A stretch of DNA of 12,994 nt from positions 1 to 12,994 of the forward strand of contig CAZXOC010000219.1 of assembly GCA_964642165.1 (NCBI GenBank), given 5' to 3'. Both the position numbers and the translations under genes were made by a program. The notes under the pieces were generated by a model. That model saw nothing but the letters and a program-made list of their open reading frames with translations, was not told where the DNA came from and made no database searches. Origin of the DNA: CAYRVX01 sp964642165. GTDB lineage: Bacteria; Planctomycetota; Phycisphaerae; SM23-33. Positions 1-6,771 of this stretch are shown piece by piece; the stretch's first letter is position 1, and the number at the start of each line of letters is the position of its first letter.

Positions 1-32
1 GCGCGGAAGTGTTACCCGCTGCTGAACCACCC

Positions 33-50
33 CCGGAATTGCCCTTCCGG
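33..50. other. Short inverted repeat near left edge
   Basis: CCGGAA and TTCCGG flank a 6-nt spacer, giving a 6-bp hairpin. It may be a 3'-end structure of a gene lying left of the window. There is no T-run on either side, so a terminator role is only a guess. No coding frame could be assigned to bases 1-76. Confidence 0.3.
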
Positions 51-76
51 CCCCGCGCGGCGAGGTCGTGGCCCCC

Positions 77-118
77 AAAACGCCGGCGGGGCCGGCCCGT
101 CCCCGGACCGACCCCGCC
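77..118 (-). terminator. Intrinsic terminator of the lipoprotein gene
   Basis: Read on the minus strand, GGCGGGG (112-118) pairs with CCCCGCC (85-91). Inside it, six further pairs (93-98 with 105-110, one of them G-U) follow across a single C/A mismatch and close a 6-nt loop. After a 4-nt gap the minus strand carries TTTT (77-80). The stem starts about 75 nt beyond the stop codon of the lipoprotein gene, as expected for its rho-independent terminator. The T-run is short and separated from the stem, so efficiency is uncertain. Confidence 0.55.
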
Positions 119-129
119 GCTTGTGGATT

Positions 130-173
130 CGCCGAGGCTTCGGCGGGCTGCCTCCCGCCGGGAGAGCGCCCGC
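130..173. other. Nested hairpins in the 3' region of the lipoprotein gene
   Basis: CGCCGA and TCGGCG (130-135/140-145) form a 6-bp hairpin. It overlaps a second, two-tier one: GCGGGC/GCCCGC (143-148/168-173) enclosing CTCCC/GGGAG (152-156/160-164). These lie between the stop at 193 and the terminator at 77-118. They may protect the mRNA 3' end or be secondary termination structures. High GC makes chance hairpins common, so significance is modest. Confidence 0.3.
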
Positions 174-192
174 GGGAGCCCCCGCGCCGAGG

Positions 193-1455
193 TCACTTCC
201 TCAGGACCTCCTCGAGGGCCCCCACGCAGTAGCACGTCACCAGCACGCCGCTGCGCTCCTCCCAGCGGGAGGCCTCGTTGGTCCAGGAGCCGTCGGGGCC
301 GACCAGCTCGGCCAGGGCGTCGACCAGCTCGTGCCGCCAGTTGTGCTTCACCGACGTGTCCTTGAAGTCGGGGATCTCGTCCTTGCCCCACGCGCGCAGG
401 GCCTTGGCGAAGACCTGGTAGTAGTAGAACAGCCCCTCCTTGGAGCGCAGCTTCGGCATGTTGGGGTTGCTGTCCAGGCGCCAGTAGCGGCGGATCCACG
501 CGTAGGCGGCCTGCACGCGCGGGTCGTCCCGGTCGACGCCGGCGTACAGCAGGCTCTTGAAGCCGGCGTAGGTCATGGACCCATAGCTCCTCAGCCCGTG
601 CCCGCCCGGGCCCGTGCCGGCCTTGGACGTCTGCAGGTCGTAGACGAAGCCGCCGTCGTTGGCGCCCTGCCTGGCGAACGTCATGGGGTTCGACTCGCTG
701 CGGTTCTGGATGCGGCTCAGGAACCCCACCGCCTGCTTCATCGACTCGTCGTTCGCGTCCATCCCGGCGTCGTGCCACGCCTCCACCACGAACTGGAGCA
801 CGCTGAGGTTCGGCTCCTTGTTCGAGCCGTAGCCCACCCCGCCGACCTGCGGGCCGTCCTTGGCGATCGACGTCCCGTCGGGCGACTCATCGCCCGGCTC
901 GATCTGGATGCCCTTCAGGTACGACACGCCCCCGCGAATGGCGCCGTTGAGCGTGGGATCCTGGGCGGCGGCCATGGCCGACACGGCGATCGCCGTCGTG
1001 TAGGCCGGACGCCCCTCCCCCGGGTCGAAGATCGCCCCGTCCTTCTGCCGGTAGCGCAGGACCACCTCGAAGCCCTTCCGGACCACCGGCGAGGTCCGGT
1101 CGAAGTCCGGATGCTGGAGCAGGCACTTGAGCACCAGGGCGGTGATGGCCGGCTTCATCATCCCGCCGCCGAGGCTCCAGCCGCCGTCGGCCTCCCGCCG
1201 GCTGAGCAGGAACGCCAGGCCCCCGTTCAGCAGCCGCTGCGCCGTGGCCAGGTGCTCGGCATCGAGGGCCTTCGTTGCGGCCACGGGCGCCGTGAGCTGT
1301 ACCTTCACCGGCGCCAGCTTGGCGGCCTCGGGCCCGCCCGCCTTGGCGGGATCGCCCTTCTTCGGCGGGGCCGAGGCCTCATCTTTCCCGCAGCCGACCA
1401 GGGCGCTGGCCGCCAGCGCCGCCGACAGGCCGATCGCCAGGTGCTTCCACGTCAT
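193..1455 (-). CDS. Lipoprotein with prenyltransferase/squalene-oxidase-type repeats
   Basis: The 420-residue product opens with a lipoprotein signal peptide: positive start, hydrophobic stretch 6-20, lipobox LVGC at 19-22. A Pro/Ala/Lys linker follows to about residue 60. Residues 68-420 read as the alpha-alpha toroid repeats of the squalene cyclase/prenyltransferase fold, with aromatic-glycine turns such as ADGGW (89-93), DGAIF (139-143) and GPDGSW (386-391). Planctomycetes carry many such proteins of unknown substrate. The catalytic DxDD of class II cyclases is not convincingly present, because DRDD (308-311) sits in an ordinary inter-repeat linker. A binding or scaffold role in the envelope is therefore more likely than cyclisation (inference). 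AAGGAG lies 8 nt before the ATG and supports this start. The gene follows the sigma-54 regulator gene and has its own -24/-12 promoter, so its expression is probably signal-controlled. Confidence 0.85.
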   Translation of the reverse strand: MTWKHLAIGLSAALAASALVGCGKDEASAPPKKGDPAKAGGPEAAKLAPVKVQLTAPVAATKALDAEHLATAQRLLNGGLAFLLSRREADGGWSLGGGMMKPAITALVLKCLLQHPDFDRTSPVVRKGFEVVLRYRQKDGAIFDPGEGRPAYTTAIAVSAMAAAQDPTLNGAIRGGVSYLKGIQIEPGDESPDGTSIAKDGPQVGGVGYGSNKEPNLSVLQFVVEAWHDAGMDANDESMKQAVGFLSRIQNRSESNPMTFARQGANDGGFVYDLQTSKAGTGPGGHGLRSYGSMTYAGFKSLLYAGVDRDDPRVQAAYAWIRRYWRLDSNPNMPKLRSKEGLFYYYQVFAKALRAWGKDEIPDFKDTSVKHNWRHELVDALAELVGPDGSWTNEASRWEERSGVLVTCYCVGALEEVLRK

Positions 1456-1513
1456 TTCTCACGTCTCCTTGGCTTGGGCGTCGCGCATACGCATACCGTC
1501 GCAAGCCACCTCC

Positions 1514-1529
1514 TGCAACCGGCGTGCCT
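1514..1529 (-). promoter_or_regulatory. Sigma-54 (-24/-12) promoter for the lipoprotein gene
   Basis: The minus strand reads AGGCACG-CCGG-TTGCA, against the consensus TGGCACG-N4-TTGCA. Only the first base differs. The invariant GG and GC are separated by exactly 10 bases. The predicted start of transcription is near 1503, about 48 nt before the ATG at 1455. The promoter lies in the gap after a sigma-54 activator gene whose product could use it. Confidence 0.8.
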
Positions 1530-1628
1530 CGGAGCGGGTCCGGGGCAATAGAAGGCGCTTCCCCTTTTCAAAAAAGGACTTGCTCCTTCTCTCTCGCGCC
1601 GGGGACCGGTGGACGTCCTTCCCCGCGC

Positions 1629-1654
1629 GCACAGATTGTGTGCAGTGCCGCACA
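1629..1654. promoter_or_regulatory. Candidate enhancer site: phased GCACA/TGTGC half-sites
   Basis: GCACA (1629-1633), TGTGC (1639-1643) and GCACA (1650-1654) make two overlapping inverted repeats. Half-site centres are 10 and 11 bp apart, so all face one side of the helix. The cluster lies about 110 bp upstream of the -24 element and about 130-150 bp before the predicted transcription start. That is the usual distance for activators of sigma-54 polymerase, and the adjacent regulator's Fis-type helix-turn-helix is the natural candidate ligand. Binding is inferred. Confidence 0.5.
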
Positions 1655-1655
1655 T

Positions 1656-3080
1656 TCACCGTGCAGGCGGCTCCTCGAGCCCCAGATCCCTGAGCCTGTG
1701 GCGAAGGGTATTGCGGTGCAGCCCCAGCAGCTCGGCCGCGGCGGAGCGGTTGCCGTGCGTCTCCGCCAGCGCCCGGCGGAGCAGGGCCCTCTCGACGGGC
1801 TCGACGGCCTGGCGCCAGCGCCCTTCCCGCGCCGCCGGCAGGGCATCGAGGTACGCCGCCAGGGTGCGGTCGATCTCATCCGGCGCCGCACCGGGCGCCG
1901 GGCGGGCCTCGCGGACGGCCTCCGGCAGGTGAGCCGGCAGGATGACGTCCCCCCCGCAGACGATCGCCGCGTGCTCGATGGCGTTGCGCAGCTCCCGGAC
2001 GTTGCCCGGCCAGGCGTAGCGGCGGAGCCGTTCGGCCGCGCCGTCGCTGAGCTGCACGCCCGCGTGCCCCGAGGCGGCCCGCTCGCCCAGGAAGTGCCGG
2101 GCCAGCTCGATCACGTCCTCGCCTCGCTCGGCGAGGGGGGGCAGGTCGATCTGAACGACGGCCAGGCGGTAGAACAGGTCCGCCCGCAGCGCCCCGGCGC
2201 CGATGGCCTGCGGCACGTCGCGGTTGGTCGCCGCCAGCACGCGAACGTCCAGGTGGATCGACTGGATCGACCCCAGCCGCTCGATCGTCTGCGAGTCCAG
2301 GAACCGCAGCAGCTTGACCTGCGCCGCCGGCGGCAGCTCGGCGACCTCGTCGAGGAAGAGCGTCCCGCCGTTGGCGGCCTCGAAGCGCCCGGGCTTGTCG
2401 GCGTCGGCCCCGCTGAAGGCCCCCCTGACGTACCCGAACAGCTCGCTCTCGACGAGGTTCTCCGGCAGCGCGCCGCAGTTGACCGCCACGAACGCACGCC
2501 CGCGCCGGCGGCTGTGCTCGTGGATCGCCCGCGCCACCAGCTCCTTGCCCGTGCCCGTCTCGCCGTGGATCAGCACGCCCGCGTCCACCTGCGCCACGTG
2601 GCCGATCCGCTTGTAGACCTCCTGCATCGCCGGCGACGAGCCGACCAGGAGCGTGCGGCCCTGGGGCGGCGCCGGCTGGGCCGTGGGCGCCGCCGCGCCC
2701 CCCCCGGCCGCATGAGACGCCCGCACCTGCGCCACCAGCTCCGCCGCCCGGTCGAGGTCCAGCGGCTTGACGAGGTAGTCGAACGCCTTGCCGCGGATCG
2801 CCCGCGTGACGGTCTCCAGCGTGCCGTAGGCCGTGATGATGATCACGTGGGCCTGCGGGTCCTCTCGGCGGAGATCCTCCAGCACGTCCAGCCCGTCCGC
2901 GTCCGGCAGGCGCACGTCCAGGAACACCACGTCGCACTTGCGCTGACGGAAGCGGGCCAGCCCCTCGCGCCCCGACGCCGCGACGGCGACCTCGCAGCCG
3001 CGACGCTCGAAGTACCGCCGGAACGCGAAGCAGATCGACTCCTCGTCGTCGATCACCAGGATCTTGGTCGCCTCGCCCAT
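1656..3080 (-). CDS. NtrC-family sigma-54-dependent response regulator
   Basis: This 474-residue protein has the full NtrC-type architecture. The receiver domain (about 5-120) has acidic pocket D11/D12, phospho-acceptor D55, T83 and K105. The AAA+ domain (about 143-380) has Walker A GETGTGKE (173-180), Walker B GGTLFLDE (238-245), sensor I ATNRD (284-288) and WPGNVREL (357-364). The Fis-type helix-turn-helix lies at about 443-467. Phosphorylated members oligomerise at enhancers and use ATP hydrolysis to open sigma-54 promoters. The sigma-54-contacting loop reads GAFSGA (220-225) instead of GAFTGA, a conservative change. No histidine kinase is encoded nearby, so the partner kinase must lie elsewhere. 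The ATG at 3080 has only a weak purine-rich leader. The gene is followed by a sigma-54 promoter and the lipoprotein gene, its likely target. Confidence 0.95.
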   Translation of the reverse strand: MGEATKILVIDDEESICFAFRRYFERRGCEVAVAASGREGLARFRQRKCDVVFLDVRLPDADGLDVLEDLRREDPQAHVIIITAYGTLETVTRAIRGKAFDYLVKPLDLDRAAELVAQVRASHAAGGGAAAPTAQPAPPQGRTLLVGSSPAMQEVYKRIGHVAQVDAGVLIHGETGTGKELVARAIHEHSRRRGRAFVAVNCGALPENLVESELFGYVRGAFSGADADKPGRFEAANGGTLFLDEVAELPPAAQVKLLRFLDSQTIERLGSIQSIHLDVRVLAATNRDVPQAIGAGALRADLFYRLAVVQIDLPPLAERGEDVIELARHFLGERAASGHAGVQLSDGAAERLRRYAWPGNVRELRNAIEHAAIVCGGDVILPAHLPEAVREARPAPGAAPDEIDRTLAAYLDALPAAREGRWRQAVEPVERALLRRALAETHGNRSAAAELLGLHRNTLRHRLRDLGLEEPPAR

Positions 3081-3094
3081 GGTCGCTGCGGCTC

Positions 3095-3122
3095 ATTATG
3101 CCCGCCCGGGGCGAAATGGGAA
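3095..3122 (-). promoter_or_regulatory. Possible sigma-70 promoter of the response regulator
   Basis: On the minus strand TTCCCA (3117-3122) is followed after 16 bp by CATAAT (3095-3100), a five-of-six match to the -10 box. Transcription would start near 3088, leaving an 8-nt leader, which would fit the weak ribosome binding site. Alternatively the regulator is read through from the HNH-AP2 gene 64 bp upstream. Confidence 0.35.
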
Positions 3123-3144
3123 CCGCAAAAGCCCCTGCCCGGCG

Positions 3145-3711
3145 TCAGGCGACGGTCTCGGGGAAGTTCAGGAACGCCGACGGCCCCCGGCCCTTGGCGG
3201 CGGCGACGTCGTAGGCCCGCGCGGCCAGCTCTTCCGTGGCGAAGCTGCCCAGGTAGCGGACCTTCCCGCCGAGCCGGATCTGGGCCGACCAGGGCTTCCG
3301 GCGGCTCTTGCGGTTCCGCGAGACGCCCTTGTAGACGCTGCTGCAAGGCCGCCCGCGCCAGGTCCTCCTCCTGCCGGTCGCGCGCAGGCGCTCGCCCGGC
3401 GTGCAGACGCGGAGGTTGCTCCGGCGGTTGTTCAGCCCGTTGCCGTCGATGTGCCGGATCCGCTGGCCCCGGCGCCTTCGGGCGATCAGGCAGTGCATCT
3501 GGATCCACCCGCCCTCGGCGCGGGCGATGGCGTGGGCCTCGGGCGTCTTGGGCGAGATGTGGCGGGACCACCGGTACGGGCAGACGCGCCGCACGTCGGC
3601 GGCGTCGATCAACGCCACGTGCCCGCCGGGCAGGTGCACCTCGACGATGCCGCCATCCCGAAGCGCGTACCGGTTGGGGGCGTCCAGGTGAAGTCTCACG
3701 GAAGCTGCCAT
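3145..3711 (-). CDS. HNH endonuclease with C-terminal AP2 DNA-binding domain
   Basis: The 188-residue product combines two modules. Residues about 65-105 match the HNH type seen in phage and intron-like endonucleases: H73 in the MHCLI strand, H87 and the DGNGLNN segment (89-95), then N99-L-R. Residues about 124-183 form an AP2 domain (SVYKGVSRN, W141, YLGSFATEELAARAYD, FLNFPE). This arrangement is known from free-standing bacterial and phage homing-type endonucleases and is frequent in planctomycetes. It would bind a specific DNA site and nick or cut it. The ATG at 3711 is chosen because AAAGGAG lies 6 nt upstream and a strong promoter lies at 3811-3839. The longer frame starting at 3861 begins upstream of that promoter. 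No intron, repeat or target duplication was recognised around it, and no phage genes are near. Confidence 0.85.
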   Translation of the reverse strand: MAASVRLHLDAPNRYALRDGGIVEVHLPGGHVALIDAADVRRVCPYRWSRHISPKTPEAHAIARAEGGWIQMHCLIARRRRGQRIRHIDGNGLNNRRSNLRVCTPGERLRATGRRRTWRGRPCSSVYKGVSRNRKSRRKPWSAQIRLGGKVRYLGSFATEELAARAYDVAAAKGRGPSAFLNFPETVA

Positions 3712-3810
3712 GGCGCACTCCTTTCTCTCGGCAAGAGACCCGCGCGAGATGGGCAGTTCCGTGGCCCGCCTCGCTCGTAGGAGGCGCCGCAGCTCCGTGG
3801 CGGCACCTAT

Positions 3811-3839
3811 AGGATAGGCCCGACCGGGCGTCGCGTCAA
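3811..3839 (-). promoter_or_regulatory. Sigma-70 promoter of the HNH-AP2 gene
   Basis: On the minus strand TTGACG (3834-3839) is separated by exactly 17 bp from TATCCT (3811-3816). Transcription would start near 3804, giving a leader of about 94 nt. This placement excludes an initiator at 3861. Confidence 0.65.
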
Positions 3840-3981
3840 GAGGAACCCTAACAAAAACCAATCTTTTTTTCCGCCATGGCGGACGCGGCGGCCGTCGGAG
3901 GGCAGAGAGGGCCCGGGTGGTCGGCGAGGCAGGCAGGATGGACGCGTGCCAGAGGCCGGGGTGGGAAACGCCCTTCGCGGG

Positions 3982-5757
3982 TCACAGACGCGGGCGCAGG
4001 CGCAGGGTCAGCCGATCGACGTCCAGCTCACGGGCCGCCGAGGACGCCCAGGCTCGCAGGGAGGCCCGCCGGGCGCGGGGCAGCTCGAGCGCGTCGAAGG
4101 GCGTCCGGATGCCGTCGGGCTCGACCACCGGGTCGCGGCGCTGCCGCAGGCCCGTCTGGCTCAGCGCCGCCAGCAGGCCGATCCGCCGCGTCCGCAGGGC
4201 CCCGGCGGCCGACGTGCCGCCGCGTGCGGCGCCCCCCACGCGGTCGGTGCCCGCGGGGGCCTCCGCGCCCCCGCTGCCTCGCCCCAGCCGCAGCAAACGG
4301 CCAAACGGGCGCTGCGCGAGCGTCGGGGGACTGGTGCGCCTGATGCGGTTCGCCTGCGGCCGCTGGCGGTGGTTCTCTCCGGCCCGGATCAGGCGAGGCG
4401 ACCGCGGCGAACGGGCCGGCTCGGGCCCGGCCTCGCCCTCGGTGAGCGCGTCGGCATCGGAGACGCGACCGACGAACAGCGTCGTGTCGCTGGCCTGGTC
4501 GCGGATGAGATAGATGAACGGCCGGTCCACGGTGAACTCGATCGGCGGCGGCGGTGTCGGCTGCCAGGAAGTGCCCACCATGATCACGGCGGTGGCGGCG
4601 GCGGCCTCGGTGCCGTCCTTGTCCGTCGCGATCCACGCCTCGTGGATCACGTCGCCGATCCAGAGCGGCTCGTCCTCCTCCGTCATAGCCGAGAAGTCCG
4701 CGGCCGCGGGGGAGAACGCATCCGGCATGCCCATGTCCTGCAAGGTCCGCGCGAGGCTCGTCTTCAGGCGACACTCGAACTGCGGCATGGTCACGTGCAC
4801 GTTCTCGTGACGAAGCTCGCCGAGGATCGTCCGAACCTTCGCCGCCGACAGGTCGCTCTCGAAGCTGTCGAGCTGCCCCTCGCCCGGCAGGAGGATGACC
4901 ATGGACGCCCCGCCGAGGTAGGGCATCTCGAGCGCCTGGCAGCCCGCGCCCTCCGCGTAGCCGAAATGCTCCGTCTGCGTCATCATCGTCGCGTCGACGT
5001 CGCCGTCGGCCAGGTGGAACGGCAGCGTCAGCTCGGTCGAGAAGGCGTAGCGCCACGAGGCGTTGAAGTAGATCGCGTTGGCGAGCACGGCCCGGGTGAG
5101 CGGGTCGATCGAGCCGGGCGGCAGGAGATCGTTGATCTTCTGCTGGGTGTGGTCGCTGACCCACCGGTTGATGAGCCGGCGGGAGCCCTCGGGGTCGATG
5201 TCGAAGTCGGTCGGGCGCATCGGGCTGTCGTAGCGGTCGGCCAGCGTGTCGAGGAACTCGCCGCGGAAGCGGTAGTTCCGCAGCCCCCACAGCGAGTTGG
5301 CGATGTTGAGCGTGAACGGGTCGCCCGCGCCGAAGGGCCCGGGCGCGCCGCCGTCGTCGGCGGTCAGGTCGCCGATGAGCCGCCCGAACGCCGCGTGGTG
5401 CAGCTCGCCCGGCAGCGTGAAGTGCAGCACGTCGGCCATCTGCTGCGCCGTTTGCCCGGCCGCACCGGCGTAGGTCATCGACAGCGCCGCCGAGATGCTG
5501 AACGGGCTGAAGAACAGGCTGCCCGGCGCGTCCCGCAGGGCCTGGTACATGTCGAACGCGAAGGCGTTGTTGCCCTCGACGAGCTGGTCCAGCACGTCCC
5601 CCGTGACCTCCTCCCCCGCCGGGGCGCACGGGCCCTCGGCGTCGGCCCCGGCCGCCTGCACGACGTCCCCCGACAGCAGCCAGCGCGGCTCGAGAGGCTC
5701 CAGCGCGACGATCGGCTCCGGGTGGGTCGCCCCGGATCGCTCCATCGGCTTCATCAT
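3982..5757 (-). CDS. LEPR-XLL exported serpin with Arg-rich C-terminal extension
   Basis: The 591-residue product starts with a short segment ending in LEPRWLLS (22-29), the LEPR-XLL motif found near the N-terminus of many exported planctomycete proteins. Residues about 55-440 are a complete serpin. Landmarks are SPFSIS (84-89), NAIYFNASW (228-236), MPYLGGASMVILLP (278-291), hinge GTEAAAATA (382-390) and the C-terminal DRPFIYLI (411-418). The small-residue hinge is typical of inhibitory serpins that trap proteases after cleavage. Counting as in alpha-1-antitrypsin places P1 at about T396, but the loop is some four residues longer and Pro-rich, so the target protease cannot be predicted. About 150 Arg/Ala/Gly-rich residues (442-591) follow and match nothing I recognise. 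Their codons keep about 93% G/C at third positions, so they look translated. The ATG at 5757 has AGGGAG 9 nt upstream. An upstream GTG at 5838 coincides with the predicted transcription start. Confidence 0.9.
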   Translation of the reverse strand: MMKPMERSGATHPEPIVALEPLEPRWLLSGDVVQAAGADAEGPCAPAGEEVTGDVLDQLVEGNNAFAFDMYQALRDAPGSLFFSPFSISAALSMTYAGAAGQTAQQMADVLHFTLPGELHHAAFGRLIGDLTADDGGAPGPFGAGDPFTLNIANSLWGLRNYRFRGEFLDTLADRYDSPMRPTDFDIDPEGSRRLINRWVSDHTQQKINDLLPPGSIDPLTRAVLANAIYFNASWRYAFSTELTLPFHLADGDVDATMMTQTEHFGYAEGAGCQALEMPYLGGASMVILLPGEGQLDSFESDLSAAKVRTILGELRHENVHVTMPQFECRLKTSLARTLQDMGMPDAFSPAAADFSAMTEEDEPLWIGDVIHEAWIATDKDGTEAAAATAVIMVGTSWQPTPPPPIEFTVDRPFIYLIRDQASDTTLFVGRVSDADALTEGEAGPEPARSPRSPRLIRAGENHRQRPQANRIRRTSPPTLAQRPFGRLLRLGRGSGGAEAPAGTDRVGGAARGGTSAAGALRTRRIGLLAALSQTGLRQRRDPVVEPDGIRTPFDALELPRARRASLRAWASSAARELDVDRLTLRLRPRL

Positions 5758-5843
5758 CCCCAGGCTCCCTTCGTCGGGCCGTGCTGCCGGACGATGCGCC
5801 GGAGGCCGGCCCAGCCACCGGCGGAATCGGGAAGACACGCGTA

Positions 5844-5872
5844 TCTATACCGCGCGCCCGGGCCGACGTCAA
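5844..5872 (-). promoter_or_regulatory. Sigma-70 promoter of the serpin gene
   Basis: On the minus strand TTGACG (5867-5872) and TATAGA (5844-5849) are 17 bp apart. Transcription should begin near 5837, about 80 nt before the ATG at 5757. The -35 sequence is identical to that of the HNH-AP2 promoter. Confidence 0.7.
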
Positions 5873-5931
5873 CAAATCCCGCTTTTTATCGCATCGGCGG
5901 CCGAGGCAGGCCGGCAGCGCCTGCGCGACGG

Positions 5932-5960
5932 TGGGCACGGAAGGCCCCGCGGCGTATACT
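5932..5960 (+). promoter_or_regulatory. Sigma-70 promoter of the metallo-hydrolase pair
   Basis: TGGGCA (5932-5937) is followed after 17 bp by TATACT (5955-5960), five of six matches to the -10 box. Transcription would start near 5967, about 47 nt before the ATG at 6014. It is back-to-back with the serpin promoter, 60 bp away. Confidence 0.6.
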
Positions 5961-6013
5961 CACGCGGCGGAGCGCCCGGGAAGCACCCGGGACGCCCCCG
6001 TCGGAGGCCGGTC

Positions 6014-6763
6014 ATGAGCTATCGAATCCGGGCGCTGAAGAACGGCGAGTGCGTCATCGCGGGGCACCATGCCTTCCGCGGCGGCGATCCCGACGAGCGG
6101 CACGTCTTCTACCTGTACGTGTGGCTGATCGAGGGAGGCCCCGCGCCGATCCTCGTCGACGCCGGGCTGGCGAACGTGGAGGAGATGAACCGCGGCGCGG
6201 CCCACGTCCTGGCCGAGCCCATCACGCAGGCCCCGGGCGAGCGCACGGTCGCGCAGTTGGCGCGCCACGGCGTGAGGCCCGAGGACGTCGGGCACGTTCT
6301 CGTCACGCACCTGCACTTCGACCACGTGGACCAGCTCGACCTCTACGGCGGCGCCCGGCTGGTGGTCAGCAAGCGGGGCCTGGAGGCGGCGACGGCCTTC
6401 CCGCAGTGGAAGGGCACGTGGGCGCCGGGCAAGACGCTCAAGGGCCTGACGGATCTCTGGCGAGACCGCGTGGTCGCCGTCGACGACGCCGAGATCCTGC
6501 CGGGCATCCGCACGCTCTGGCTGGGCGGGCACACGCCGTGCAGCCAGGCCGTCCTCGTCGAGACCGCCGCCGGGCGCGCCGCCATCGCCGGCGACACGGT
6601 CGCCCTGGCCGCCCAGCTCGAACGCAACGTCCCGATGGGCATCGCCGATTCCCACGAGCAGTGCCTCGCCGCCATGGCCCGCCTGCGCGACCAGGCCGAC
6701 GTCGTCCTGCCCGGGCACGACCCCGGCGTTCTCGAACGCTTCCCCGGCGGCGTGATCGGTTGA
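6014..6763 (+). CDS. Metallo-beta-lactamase-fold hydrolase, lactonase-like (copy 1)
   Basis: This 249-residue cytosolic protein has no signal peptide. It carries the dinuclear zinc site of the metallo-beta-lactamase superfamily: H99-L-H101-F-D103-H104, H173, D194 and H235. The early strand YLYVWLIE...ILVDAG and the GDT segment resemble AttM/AiiA-type N-acyl-homoserine lactonases and related lactone or ester hydrolases. Lactonase activity is a family-based inference; the substrate cannot be read from sequence. GGAGG lies 7 nt before the ATG at 6014, excluding the longer upstream frame. The next gene starts 9 nt after the stop and has all zinc ligands at nearly the same residue numbers, so the two arose by tandem duplication and are co-transcribed. 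Confidence 0.85.
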   Translation: MSYRIRALKNGECVIAGHHAFRGGDPDERHVFYLYVWLIEGGPAPILVDAGLANVEEMNRGAAHVLAEPITQAPGERTVAQLARHGVRPEDVGHVLVTHLHFDHVDQLDLYGGARLVVSKRGLEAATAFPQWKGTWAPGKTLKGLTDLWRDRVVAVDDAEILPGIRTLWLGGHTPCSQAVLVETAAGRAAIAGDTVALAAQLERNVPMGIADSHEQCLAAMARLRDQADVVLPGHDPGVLERFPGGVIG

Positions 6764-6771
6764 GGTGCGGC

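Noticed and set aside
521..534. DRDD in the lipoprotein as a class II terpene cyclase DxDD motif
   Set aside because: It lies in a linker that introduces the next repeat (DRDDPRVQ), not in the catalytic position, and the surrounding active-site residues of squalene-hopene cyclase are missing.
121..1551. Plus-strand open frame of 476 codons over the lipoprotein gene
   Set aside because: It is antisense to a gene with lipobox, repeats and ribosome binding site; its own product is low-complexity and has no start signal.
3712..3861. Longer start for the HNH-AP2 protein
   Set aside because: The extra 50 residues would begin upstream of the promoter at 3811-3839 and look unlike the family. The ATG at 3711 has AAAGGAG in place.
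3871..3882. CCGCCATGGCGG palindrome next to a T7 run as a serpin terminator
   Set aside because: The T-run is on the plus strand, whereas the serpin is read on the minus strand, where the palindrome is followed by A residues. It also has no room for a loop without losing stem pairs.
5758..5838. GTG start at 5838 for the serpin
   Set aside because: The TTGACG-N17-TATAGA promoter places transcription initiation near 5837, leaving no room for a ribosome binding site. The ATG at 5757 has AGGGAG and fits the usual position of LEPR-XLL.
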